64,000 nucleotides of DNA from Epiperipatus broadwayi (lineage: Eukaryota > Onychophora > Udeonychophora > Euonychophora > Peripatidae): assembly GCA_028023455.1 (NCBI GenBank), contig JAQFVV010012418.1, forward strand, positions 10,890,563 to 10,954,562, read 5' to 3'. A program made the translations under genes and the position numbers. The notes below the pieces were generated by a model, which had not been told where the DNA came from, did not search any database, and saw only the letters and a list, made by a program, of their open reading frames with translations. Positions 23,995 to 38,460 of this stretch are shown here, in pieces (positions within the stretch are counted from its first letter, which is position 1; each line of letters opens with the position of its first letter).

Positions 23995-24240
23995 ATCAGT
24001 GCTAGGCATATATTAAGATAGCAAATCATCTTTAATGGATAGGCTTCAATCTTCCCCCATTCTCCAAGTTTTCAGCCATCCATATCACTGAAAATTTGAA
24101 GATGACATGTTTTAAGACATTGTCAATTTTTATTGTCATATCCATGTTGACAGTAAGCCATTCTGATTCCTCATATATAGACCCAAGACATTTAAATACA
24201 CAGAAAAGGACTGGGTAGAATACAGGCTAAATCTGTAATA

Positions 24241-24392
24241 TTTAATTACATGTATAGTATATATACTTTAGCCTGATATAACTAGAGATTATTTGAATCC
24301 AGACTTTAAAACTTCCTTCAGTCATTTATTCTATCTTATACGAACAATACACTTGGCCATATGAGAACAAAAATTGATAAACAAGGGATATG
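24241..24392 (-). repeat. Hammerhead-family repeat, partial copy D (3' portion)
   Basis: Minus strand: CTCATATGGCCAAGTGTAT, GATAGAATAAATGACTGAAG, AGTCTGGATTCAAATAATC and CTAGTTATATCAGGCTAAAG match the post-ribozyme part of copies B and E. The ribozyme itself is absent. Confidence 0.7.
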
Positions 24393-24529
24393 AATATGCC
24401 ATCAGCAGATTTTGAAGTGATATGGATCGCTGAAGAATTGGAGAAAGGATAAGATTGAACTCTGTCCATTAAAGTTTGAAAATTTGCTATCTTAATATAA
24501 ACTGTGCACTGATTATGTATGTGTATGAG

Positions 24530-24568
24530 AGATGATCCAGATCAACTGATGAGAGCTGGTTCAACATG

Positions 24569-24636
<68 letters not shown>

Positions 24637-24640
24637 TTAT
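24530..24640 (+). ncRNA. Hammerhead ribozyme fossil (copy E) with TA-expanded stem III
   Basis: Plus strand: GATCCAGATCAA, intact core CTGATGA (24546-24552), a degraded stem II (GAGCTG, GTT, CAACAT) and intact GAAA (24568-24571). A 62 bp TA tract (24571-24632) then occupies the place of the family's short ATGTAT stem III and cleavage triplet. The downstream stem I strand is decayed to TGAGATTA. Both conserved core boxes are intact here, unlike in the other copies. Activity is unlikely because stem I and stem II are weakened. Confidence 0.65.
24571..24632. repeat. (TA)n microsatellite inside a hammerhead repeat
   Basis: A perfect TA tract that begins exactly at the last A of the GAAA core box. 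Confidence 0.95.
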
Positions 24641-25107
24641 TTATTTTTTTCACATGTATGTTGAAATGTGTATCAGTTGTATAAGGTGGAGTGAATGATT
24701 GATAGTTGCTAGAAAGTCTGGATTCAAATATCCTCTAATTATATATACATATATTTTAATAATATAAATAGGATATGTTATATGTATGATTTCCAAAAGA
24801 TTAGAGACTCTAATAAGTATAAATTAAGTCGAGATCAAAAAGGTTAATTAAAATGACTTTAGTGAAAGCTTTTCATCATTTAGCTCTTTAAGTTCCTTAT
24901 CTATACCATTACAATCCTAAAATGAACATGAATTAATAAGGATGCTAGCTTCAATGAATATAATAAGACTTTTTATGATAGTAGCCTGTCTTGTGGTCAG
25001 ATAAAATGTATCTAGATTAACAGTATTTCAACTATATATGAATAAATTTGTATTTATTTATATCTTTTAATTACCTAAAATAAGTAAGATTCATAGGTTT
25101 TAATTTT

Positions 25108-25250
<143 letters not shown>

Positions 25251-25928
25251 TTTTTACATCAAGTAATAATAACTCAGTGAATAAACTCAGTATATGATAA
25301 CTACCTGATAGTTAAAACTCATTGTGATGTTAAACGATAAACATAAGTTTATAATCGGAGGAAAATTTATATTTGCATTCATTTATTAAGTATGCAAAAT
25401 TTACAAAGTTTATAAATTATTCGAATTTGACATTATAGTAATCTAAAATCTAATTTAGTTATTCAAATATTAAGTAATTGATTAATAGCAATTTTGAAAA
25501 ATTGTTGTGACTTTCCTTTGATCATATATAGATTTAAGATACTTTTCATAACTAAGCACATACATACACATATTAAATATTCCCTTAAATAAATAATTAA
25601 AGAACCTTGAAATGGAATTGAAAAGTTGATGAAATGATAAACACACAATATTCATAACACACATCTTAATTTTAAAAATTCAATGTCTTCTGTGTTATCA
25701 CACATCTGGTGAATGTTAATGATCCCAACACTGTTTAAAATTCCTTTGTAATAAATCACTGATATAATTTTGTTCCCCAGTATTTATTATTTTAATTCTA
25801 TTCAGTGGTTCTCATACCAAAAAGTTCTATCTCTTAGGTCTCTTAGTAGGATACATATAATATCCAGAGATGCTAAACATTTATTTTGAGATATTCATCA
25901 AAATTTTGCCATTATATATTATTTCTAA

Positions 25929-26051
<123 letters not shown>

Positions 26052-27095
26052 ATGGTCCACTACAATGTGATATGATCCACAAGTATTGGAATGTGCATAA
26101 ACATTACACCAGTTTATTAAAGATTTTGATAATATGAATAAGAAAACAATTCTAATATTTACATATATCATCTAGGTGTAGTAATAAAAATATGAGAAAT
26201 CAATATTTAATTATTTACAATACAAAATATATAATTTTAATTACTAGTATCTTTTGGGTTTTCCTGATGACAGTATCACCATTATCTATGGGCTTTCATG
26301 TTCTATTTGCAACGAACATGTATGTATACATTATTCAAATTTTAATGTGAATATTCATAATTACCATTAAAAGTAAATAAATCTTTTATAGGGTATTAAT
26401 TGCATTTCATTTGCTATTGAGCCTTAATTTGAATGTAAACTTGCTGTTTAAAGTAGACATTACCTTTCTCTTTAGTTATTAATGCTAGGTTTCTCTTCAA
26501 CATATAAGTTCTTAAGAAAATACATATCTCCTTGTTCTTTATAACAAAAAAATCTTTATCATTACAAAACTTTTTCTTTGGGAAATAAGCAATATCTACA
26601 TATGAAAAGAACACATATGTCAAGGGAATGAAACAAGGTCGCCTCTTTTAGTGACTTTCTTGTTGTCTCTTTTGTTTCCCAGTGATATATTCTTGAAGCA
26701 TTGCTTCATAAAATTTACCAAGTGATTAATAGTACAGTTAAAATCATTTTAATACCATTTACAAGTACATACATAAAAAACAAATTTATACACATGTAAG
26801 TGCAATATATTATTTATTTATTAGGTCCTATTGAAATATGTATATGCTAAAATGATTTTATGAAATAGATTTGAATTATGACTTTACTCTTGAAAGTGAA
26901 ATGTCATTTTAATCTTTATTGAAATGAAACATATTTTTTCTAAAATCACATGAACATATGATTGTTTTAAAAGGATAAAAAAATTATACTAAAATGTTCT
27001 ACATTTATGTTTTTATTTAAAAATATGATTATCATATGGTGAGATTAAAATTATGGAAGGCATTGACTAGGCATATCAAGAATTACAAAAAATCC

Positions 27096-27134
27096 TATAT
27101 ATATATATATATATTATGGTGTATATTTAACACA

Positions 27135-27187
<53 letters not shown>
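27096..27187. repeat. Interrupted (TA)n microsatellites
   Basis: Two TA tracts (27096-27114 and 27136-27187) separated by 21 bp. Confidence 0.93.
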
Positions 27188-27192
<5 letters not shown>

Positions 27193-29391
27193 AATATAAT
27201 GGACATTAATTATGACACACAGTTTTTCAATTTGCAGAAGTACTTTTGGTTAGTTCCATAACCCTTTTCAACTGCCATTAAATTAAAAAAAAACACAATG
27301 AAAGCAAATGTCATCAACTCAAATCCCATGAATCCTGAATTTTAATGTTAGCAAATTGCCTATTAATTATATTCATTTTATTTCTATTTATTAAAATTGC
27401 CTCCTCAATTTTTCTTTTATTATGGCTTCTTTCTTCATAAAGAATCTTAAGCTTTCAATTTCTCTTGCTTTATATATCTCATATTTTATCCACATATTTT
27501 ATGGTGCCTTAGTTGTACACATTTTTAAAAAAGAATAAATGATATTCTGCTTATATATTTAATTAAAGAGTATTTATTATAATACTTCATGCAAAGTTTA
27601 ATAGATGATAATTATTCCATGGCTATAGGTGAAGTAGAATGTTTGGTTTGAGACCTTGAAATTTAATAAATGGGTCATGTTGATATTGAATTTATTTAGT
27701 AAAAGATAAATGTTTCCTAAATAAGGAATAATAATGTGATACCAATATAATGGTTCTTATGAATATGAGAAATATTGGGGTTTTATAAAACGTGGAATAA
27801 TCATTGTTTATTTAATAAATCTTAAAATATTTAGGACATGTTAGAAATCTTACTGCAGGAAACCTTTATTGATTTGTATGTTTGTGTAAGCAACATTGTC
27901 CGTCACACATCAATGCACATACCTGCAAGGTATTTACCAGCGTTTTTTATAAAGAACTTTATGATATAAGGGCACTATAGAAATATTAATCTAATTATTT
28001 ATATACTTTATTTGTTTTATCCAATATTTTGTTTAATAAATTGTTTTGATTGTTGTATAAACAATGGCTCTGCGTTTTAATCATCATCATCACTCTCATG
28101 TTAAATTTATACACACCGTCTATTATTATAGTTATTGTAGTATAATTTTAGTAATAAAATTTTCGTTATACTCTAGCCAGTTTTGTAAGTGAATATTATA
28201 TACATTAAAATTATCATATATCACATTCACACTAGTGTTATAACTCATTATGTATGCTAATGTATGTGCTGGATTCAATATCAAATTTTTCATTTGTATT
28301 CAACCATAACTTATGGAAACTATTTAAGAGTTTTATATTATTTGAAGATTATTAGAAATAATCTGTGGGTAAATATTACTTTGATACTCATAATGTTATG
28401 CTAGACACACGTCCTGTTTTATTATTAGTGATCAGAAATTTATTAACATATAATATATAATAAATGCTAAATAAACCCTGAAATTGAATTTAAATGCTAA
28501 CATTTGCATGTAATTGTATGGTAATAGATGCTATTCAAGTGGCATGTATTTTTTCTTAGTGATTGTATTACTATTTTGAATGGTTAAGCTAAGTGTTAGG
28601 CAGTCACCTATTGGTGATTGAGGTAAATTCTATTCTAAAATGTCACCCTAAGCATTGCATGATAATAGATGATAAATTTTGTTACAACATTGTAATTGTA
28701 AATTGGATGTCAAATCTTGTATAATGAGAAACAAAAAATGTTTAACTTAAAATAAGAAGTATTATATTAAATTCTTATCTTAAATCAATTTAATTAAATA
28801 TATTAGCAACTGTAGTTTAAATATATTGGGAGGTTTGATTTTAACAATTCATTAATGTTCACTTATTTTTATTAGATGTATTCAATATTTTTGCTATGCT
28901 AAAAGAAAAAAAAATAAAATTGCTAGAATTATATTATTTTTTTGGTTTAATGTAATTACATATTTTATTTACATAAATATAGAACTTGAAAGTATGTGTG
29001 TATAGATATTTAATTACCTAAGCAATTTTTGAAATAAAGAAAATTAGTTTTTTTTTCTATATGTGAAGTATTGTCAGGGTGTCTTATTTAAAAATTACAC
29101 AAAAATGTAAAGGGTCTAAATAATGATAATTAAAAGTCATTTATTTTAAATAAATAAGAAAAATTTTCCATAACATTTGGAAAATTTATTAAAAATCTTT
29201 TAAATCAAAAAATTCATTTAATTTTGAATTCAGTTATAAAATTTCTATGGCTTTAGTCTTGCAACCTTGGATATGATTGACACAATTGAAAAATTATAAA
29301 TTAATTTTTTTTAGAAATGGTCATTCATTCTTTCTTGTTTTCAAATTCAATTCATGTATTGTGAAGAAAATAAAATGATTCTGCCTAAATA

Positions 29392-29545
29392 AAAATTTGG
29401 GAGCTGGGCATGATCTTTCAAGCCATTACTTCCATAAGTATGCAATATCAGGGAAAACCCATTACTGAAGGATGATCATGTCTCAATGAGATAAAAACAA
29501 TTTTCCAGGAGAAATAATTAGACGTTAAACCCAGATCAACTAATA
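29392..29545 (+). mobile_element. Possible SINE 3' portion
   Basis: A GC-richer block ends GACGTTAAACCCAGATCAAC followed by TAATAATATT. SINEs of many invertebrates end in CGTTAAACCC-type tails followed by simple repeats, so this may be the body and tail of one. I do not see a clear box A and box B pair, so the assignment is tentative. Confidence 0.4.
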
Positions 29546-30374
29546 ATATTTGTAAGTTAAAAAGAAAAAACTATCATTTCAATTTGTTTATAATGGTCAA
29601 TTCTTAAATTTATTTGTAGACCAAGTAAATATTAACATTAATTCTGATACTCTCTAGCTTATTTAACTTAACTGTTTTATATAATTAATGATATAAATTA
29701 TTTACAAAGGATTTTCATAGTATTTACATTATTCATCTATGAATGTATTCTTAGTTTGGACAACAGAAAAAAATCTATTATCTGGAAGAAGCTTGTTTAT
29801 TTTATATTATCAAATTATATTTAGTATTTTGTAGTTGTTAAAAAATATTATTTTAGCTCTCAGAAATTTTAGCAGGGAAGCTAGTATCATCCAGGTAAAA
29901 CAGATCATTTTATAAAAAATATTTACATAATATACTATATCATATTTAAGATACCATACAAATTATGGTGAACTTCACTGAAAGTGAACTCAGCTTTAGT
30001 TCATAAAGAAGAAGGAAGCTACTCCATTATGCAGACAAATAAAAACGAATTTGAATTACAAACAATATTGAAATAAAATATTAGTTTTCTACTTCACCTT
30101 TGAGTAGTAAGTAATTTATATTGTGCTTTACGCAAAAAAGTGAAGCTTGTCTAAATCTTATTAAAAAGTTATATGGCTAAGCACTTTCAAAGAACTTGAG
30201 TCTCCATAATCATAGCCTACTTTTAACTGAAGTTTAGCTGTGGTTTATGTAAAATTTATCAAATTTTGTAACGTCCATTTTCTGGAGATTGCAAAGCATG
30301 ATTCTTTCCGATTTATTGCACAATTGTCATTTGCAATAAAGCACACCTCTTTAATTTTGTTTCATATCATTATG
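29546..30374. other. AT-rich non-coding sequence
   Basis: Nothing recognised. Confidence 0.45.
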
Positions 30375-30465
30375 TCCAGTGCATAGTGCCCTAGCCATAA
30401 TGGGTTTGAACACATGGCCTGTTGTTTTTTGGTGCTCGAAGAATATGGATCTATTTTCATAATTA
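30375..30465 (-). mobile_element. Possible decayed tRNA-derived SINE
   Basis: Minus strand: CTTCGAGCACC, like the end of a D-arm, then about 12 bases on, GGCCATGTGTTCAAACCCAT with a good box B (GTTCAAACCC), then GGCTAGGGCACTATGCACTG. Box A is weak. No target duplication seen. Confidence 0.35.
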
Positions 30466-32442
30466 TTTAAAAATTCTTAGGTCAATGGAACAGTTAGAAT
30501 AATCACTTTAATTCAGACATTAAGTTATGTGCATATTTATGTTCCATGTTTGCATGAGAGTATAATTTAGAAATTTAATTGCAGTTCATTCATAGATAAT
30601 ATTTTGGTTATTATTTTTTGATAGTTTTTAATTAATAGTTATTTATATTTAATTTAGAATACTGTGTTATTTTAGTTCATAGGGTATTTATTGTGTTTAT
30701 AATAGGTTTTAAGTGAGAGGTATATTTAATATCTGGTCTTATTTTGCACAAATAGATGACTTTTTTTTTAAATTGGAACCTAAAGAAAAGAAATTTTATC
30801 ATTGATATGGGCATGAAATACATATGTGTATGTGGTGTTGTTAATAGAAACTAAATGCTAGTTGCTAAATAAATAATTATATTCACAGTTCTGAGCAACA
30901 AAGGTAATAAGTCTGAGTGAGACACCCCATTGCTCAATCCTTCAAAGAACATATAGTCAAAATATGATAAGGTTAAAATGAGATTTGTAAAGACAATGAT
31001 TGGTTATAACTCCAATAAACTGCTGAAATTGCATATTATTAATGAATATTAATTTAATTAAAACTAAATGATATCATTGTCCAAACTTAAGGAAATTTAA
31101 TTGATTACTTAAGACAGTCTGGTTTTGTTGTACTTATTTGAAAGACACGTGCATTTATAAATATGGTAGCTTGTTTAACACATAAGTTCCTGCTTTAACA
31201 CATAAATGTTTTCATAGGATTAAAATCTTATTATGAAAATATCATAATGAATCTGCTTTTTATTTATTTTTAAAAAATAATTTTATATTCGAACCATTAT
31301 ACAAGAAGAATGGAAATATATAATCAATACTTTACATATTAACTATACTAACAATCAGACAGGGTATTGTCTATAAATACACAGACCACCATTACTTTTT
31401 AAAACTAATAGACCTGCTCTATGACTGCTAAAAAGCAAAATACTTCTCCTGTAAATAGTTTTAGTTATATTAGCTATTGAACATGGATGCCATCAGAAAA
31501 ATTAATGGGAATATCTATAAAAGAAGATTTTAAATGATTCTAGTGCTTGATTCATTGGCTAGCTCAATGAAACTCCCCTGATTTAGTAATCAGATATTGC
31601 ACATTTTAAAACAAAATATAATTAACAAATTTTGTCTTAACCAAATTTCATATAGTGAGATTTGGAGATAAAAAAAATCCAGGCCAAATTAACAATTAAA
31701 TAACTTATTTATTTGCACAATTGATGACATATCAAATTATAACAACAAAAAATAATAAAATAAAATAAAATTGAACTAATACAAAATTATTTTAGCATAA
31801 TTAATTTCATCATAAATTGGGAAGTAAGAATTTACATATTTTTAGATTTAGCAAAGTTTATTAGGAAAATATAAATCATGTCCCTTGTTTTTCAGTTTAA
31901 GACCAGTCTTTGATCTAAGTCTTGGTTAGAGATTTTTTTGGAGTGATCATCCCTGATTTATTTTTGACAGTGTTTAAAGTTATGAACATTGTTTTTGCAT
32001 TGGCTTCCAGTTTCCTTAATGGCTTGTAGCTTATTATTTCCAGGATAGTGTCTATCTTTATTTAATTGTCTAACCACAGTCTTGGATGTTTAATGGGCAT
32101 ATGTCTCAGCAATTTCAGGTCAAGGTTTTGATCATATCACAGGCTTTCAATAATTAATAGAAACTTCATGGTGAAGAGACTGAATAAACACCATTTTTGT
32201 GATCTAGCAGAATATGATTGTATTAGGATGTCTGCAGAGATTCTTATACATCACTTGAGTCACAAAACTAAAAATCCTCTATAGTGATGGCTAAAAAGTC
32301 AGCAATATGATAGTAAAATTACAGTATCAGAATAGCTTGAATAATCTGAATAATCGGAATAACTAAATAATTAAACTAATAAAATTTTTTATCTTGTATA
32401 TCAATGACTGTACCATTGGCTTGAACAATGATCCATGTTAAT
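30466..32442. other. 2 kb AT-rich non-coding sequence
   Basis: A GC-richer stretch at about 31880-32290 reads on the minus strand as a broken frame (pieces such as KTVVRQLNKDRHYPG), possibly a decayed transposase, but I cannot assign a family. The rest has no signal. Confidence 0.35.
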
Positions 32443-32565
32443 CAGTTTTCATTTTTTAAAATCTATTTAATCTTTTTAATCATAGCATTAATTATCCAAT
32501 CAGTTTACTGTTTTTCAGTAAAACATAATCCCTATTTCTATCTTTCTTTAGATAATTATTTAAAA

Positions 32566-32601
<36 letters not shown>

Positions 32602-32750
32602 TGAATATTTTTAAATGTTTTTATCAGTTTTCATTTTTTAAAATCTATTTAATCTTTTTAATCATAGCATTAATTATCCAATCAGTTTACTGTTTTTCAG
32701 TAAAATATAATCCCTATTTCTATCTTTCTTTAGATAATTATTTAAAATTT

Positions 32751-32786
<36 letters not shown>

Positions 32787-32809
32787 TGAATATTTTTAAA
32801 TGTTTTTAT
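32443..32809. repeat. 182 bp tandem duplication with internal TA microsatellites
   Basis: Two nearly identical units, 32443-32624 and 32625-32809, each containing a CCAATCAGTTTACTG string and a TA tract near its end (32569-32599 and 32756-32784). They differ by single bases and TA length. The duplication lies just upstream of a primer-binding-site-like motif and could be part of an LTR. Confidence 0.9.
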
Positions 32810-32840
32810 GTAAGGCATTTGTTTTATATATCTGGACTAT

Positions 32841-32868
32841 TACATGTTGGTGCCCAGATTTTAGGGGC
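32841..32868 (+). promoter_or_regulatory. Primer-binding-site-like motif of an LTR element
   Basis: ATTACA (an LTR-like CA end at 32844) is followed 3 bp later by TGGTGCCCAGATTTTAGGGG. Many Ty3/gypsy elements have TGGTGCCCAGACGTGGGG-type sites complementary to a tRNA 3' end. The difference can be explained by decay of CpG. A Gag-like coiled-coil relic lies 0.6 kb downstream on the same strand. Confidence 0.45.
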
Positions 32869-33429
32869 ATGAAACAGACATTTCTAGGGAGGTTCAGCCA
32901 ATGGACTGGGTTAATCTTCTTTCAAACTTTCCACACTATACAACTCTGATGGATTTACTTGACTAACAACCAATTGACACACCCAACCATGAATAGATAA
33001 ACTTCAAATGAAACATTGAATACAAGTCAACAGATGCATATGAATTGATAAACTAAGACCATAAATAACTAATAAGCTAAATTCAAGTGCATGAATCAGG
33101 TGAATAAAAAGGGACAGGCTAAAAATAAAATGGTAAGGATTTGCAAAAGGTTCTATTGGGTATAATTATCTGTATTTATAATGAAAAAAATAGCATTATA
33201 CCTAACCATTAGAAAAGGAGTTTAATGATACTTTGAATGGGAAACAGTTATTAAGCATCAGTATGAAACATTCTGAAGACCTATAGAGTACTAGCAATAG
33301 TGACATAGAAGGTGATACTATGAAGTAGAAGATGATACTACTAGTATTGGGGGGATGATCTTTATAGATCCAAACACTTGGGGGGGCCTATGGCTAAGGT
33401 TGATTACCTCCACAGACACATGTCACAGA

Positions 33430-33929
33430 ATGAGTGATACTGCAAATTCATGGAACACACAGTGATGAGATAACTCCAACATCTAAAATTAAACTAGCAC
33501 AGGCTACAAGAAGTAACCTGACCATGGAATGAATGTTCCAAATATTCATGAGCAGTACAAAGGAAGAAATGAACAATAAGAACAGTAATTTGGAAGCAAG
33601 GTTGAATGATGTGAACAGTGACATCAGTAGCATGAAGGGAGAGATGAACAACATGAAGTGAGAGATGAACAAAAACATGGGCAAAATGAAAGAAGAAATG
33701 GATAATAGAATGATAAATATGGAGGAAAATATAATGGTGAACATAGATAATGTTAGGGCAGATCTATAATTAGAAATCAAGAATATAGAAACTAGGCTGT
33801 CTGCTGACATGGAGCAGTTGTCAATAAACCTGAGTAATATGCAAAAGGATAATTCTGAAATGAAATGAACACTGAACAAGCTGAGAAGTGAGATAGATGA
33901 GAAATGTAAAGTGCCAGCAATGACTTGAT
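33430..33929 (+). pseudogene. Decayed coiled-coil Gag-like frame
   Basis: One plus-strand frame reads almost continuously through 33450-33929 with a few internal stops. Early pieces include SDEITPTSKIKLAQATRSNL and MFQIFMSSTKEEMNNK. These are followed by a Met/Asn/Glu-rich heptad-like stretch (SSMKGEMNNMK, MGKMKEEMDNRMINMEENI, IKNIETRLSADMEQLS, LNKLRSEIDEK). The pattern is a long amphipathic coiled coil, as in the N-terminal parts of retrotransposon Gag or ORF1 proteins. The stops are TGA and TAA at positions consistent with point decay. No zinc knuckle, protease or RT follows, so it is truncated. The hydrophobic open frame on the opposite strand (33448-33879) is a mirror of these heptads and is not real. 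Confidence 0.6.
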
Positions 33930-36185
<2,256 letters not shown>

Positions 36186-36224
36186 TCTCTCTCTCTATCT
36201 TTTAGTTATAATTTTAGTTCTCTT

Positions 36225-36263
<39 letters not shown>

Positions 36264-36264
36264 T
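36186..36264. repeat. (TC)n ... (TA)n-(GA)n compound simple repeat
   Basis: TC run at 36186-36197, TA run at about 36220-36246, GA run at 36247-36264. The TC and GA runs are inverted relative to each other and could pair. Confidence 0.9.
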
Positions 36265-38460
36265 AAGAAGATTCCATAAAAAGAGAGAATTGACATGAAA
36301 AAAACGTATGGTGTTAATATAGTGTAATACAAGCATAGACAAAAATAAATACAGACAGATATATGTAAAAAACAAAATTGATTGTCAATAATGTAGTTTC
36401 ATTTCATTTATATCTTATCAAGCAATTTTAACATTCTAAATAACTTACATTATATTACTTTTGATATATTTGTTTAAAATATACTGCTTTCATTTAGTAA
36501 ATAAAGTTTGTTGATTTATTATGAAGTAGTAATAACTGGAATCAAAATAACAATCAAGAAAATTAAAATACGCAATTCAAAATTAATTATATGATGCTGT
36601 TAAATGTCAAGCTTTTTGTAATAATAAAATATTTATTAAACAGATGAAAGTTGTTTATTGTTAAGATTTTTTAATAACTGTTGTATAGATGTAGCAAAAT
36701 TTTATATGACATATCAATATTTATTAAAGAAATGTTTTTCATAAACAGATAAAATTTATTAGAAATTATTTTTTATTTACAGTAATTAAATAGCTATCCT
36801 GTTGTCAGGTTGTAAAACTTCTTTCTTCACAGCTTTTGAACCCCAAAATAAAGATTTTTGGATATATTTCTAGTTTAGAAGGGTAAAAATAATCTCACTT
36901 TTATCAATTGAACGGAAAAACTGTGCTCAGTCTATATCTCTAAGACTTTATGCCAATTGACTTTAGGAGTAATAATCATTATAAATTTGATAAGCAATCA
37001 TGCAATAATTAATTAAATTACAGGAACACCTGTGATATTTTTATTATGGTTAACTATATTATTTTCATACTATTTTCAACATGGCATGGATTGCTATAAA
37101 AATTTATACACTATCTAAAATATTGAATCATTTCTAATAAAAATTTTGACATATATCAAGAAAAATATCAAACCTTCATTCATTGTTTAATTATTGTACA
37201 GAGATACTAATTAAATTAGGTTGAATAATTGAAAACTTTGCCATTTGAGAAATTAAATCCATGGATTTGACTCTCACATGAGTCATTCTATCACACTATA
37301 CTTAACCATGCATGAAAAATAGTAATTAGTGGAGATGCAAGGAATTTTTTTAATGCTATTTAAAATTCATGGAGAACATATAACTCCATCATTGTGATTT
37401 TAAGTATATATTTGATCTCATCATATGATAAAACTTGTCTTTCAAAATAAGTAAGCAATAATGGAGTCAAAAAAATATATTAACTCCTAATTACAACAAT
37501 TAAATCATTATATTTTACAGTTAGAAAAAAATTAATTAATAGGGTTTTTTTATAGTGATTTTCATTAAGTTTGCTATAAAATAATTTTTGGTTTTAATTT
37601 TGCACTACTATCATAATAATTATCTTGTTATTTATTTAAACTAATTTTAATTTATTTTTTAGAATAAGCTATAAATCAATAAAAATTACAGTAATGATGT
37701 CTTTTAGCAATATTATACTTTCACTGTTTTCATATTGTTTTTATTGTTTAATCTTGAGAATTACATACATATTGTAACACTTTATATTTAAATTTAGGGT
37801 TTATTTTACACACTATAAAGTGCTAGTTAATCAAACTATTAAAAAAAGAATATTCCATTTATGTATGAGTTTGGACATTTCAAGAACATAGTAATATTTC
37901 CCGATTAACTGACATAATAATTTATTATGGTTCAGATTGCCAGCCAAATTAGTTTTTAATTTATTTAAGAGGACATCAGGATTTGTGGATGCACTGATTT
38001 TCCACCACATCACATCATATATTTTTACAGTAAATAATTAAAGATAAATTTTTTAAGGCTTTTTTCCAACATTCACATATTTAACAAATATATTGACATA
38101 ACTAATTTATACATTTCTCATACAATTATTTAACAATAAATCTAATAAACTAAAAATGCACAATGAAAGGTTTATCTTATTGCATATTCTTTTATTATGG
38201 TAAATTAAAATATTTAAATGAGATCTATTAATAAAATAAGAAAAAACATACACATGCTTATCCAGATAATAACATACAACAAATAATTAATTCAAATAGT
38301 TCATATTTCTATTCTCTTCTTAAGTTTCTCCAATAAACCATGAATGAAACAGTTCATCAAATAATAAAACAGAAAGTCTCTATCAGTATTATAAACTTAC
38401 AGTTAGGTTCATTCACAAACATTGAATCAGCCACTAGTTAGGGTATGAATAATAACTTAC
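36265..38460. other. 2.2 kb AT-rich non-coding sequence
   Basis: A 60-codon minus-strand frame at 37831-38013 (starting MMWWKISASTNPDVLL) is slightly richer in GC than its flanks. It lies downstream, in transcript order, of the relic at 38461-38875 and could be another decayed piece. No family is recognised. Confidence 0.35.

Larger units (their letters stand above)
23785..24240 (-). repeat. Hammerhead-family repeat, copy B (longest)
   Basis: Minus strand, in order: a head shared with copy E (GTGATATGGATGGCTGAA, then TCCATTAAAG and TTTGCTATCTTAATATA), GCACTGATTA, a TA/TG tract (23956-23994), the ribozyme (23890-23945), a TTTCACATATATGTGGTCAT block, GTATCAGTTGTAT, and box-B-like CTGGGTTCAAATATC. 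The 3' tail then joins the truncated Penelope-like copy. Together with copy E it defines a unit of roughly 400-450 bp. Confidence 0.8.
24393..24750 (+). repeat. Hammerhead-family repeat, copy E
   Basis: Plus strand: TTTGAAGTGATATGGATCGC head, TCCATTAAAG, TTTGCTATCTTAATATAA, GCACTGATTATG, the ribozyme (24530-24640) with its stem III region replaced by TA repeats, a TTTTTTTCACATGTATG block, GTGTATCAGTTGTATAAGG, and box-B-like GTCTGGATTCAAATATCC, ending in CTCTAATTATATATA. It lies in opposite orientation to copies B and D, forming an inverted cluster. Confidence 0.8.

Noticed and set aside
33448-33879. 143-codon hydrophobic minus-strand frame that looks like a membrane protein
   Set aside because: It is the antisense of the Met/Asn/Glu-rich coiled-coil relic on the plus strand, whose heptad pattern explains the apparent hydrophobic segments.
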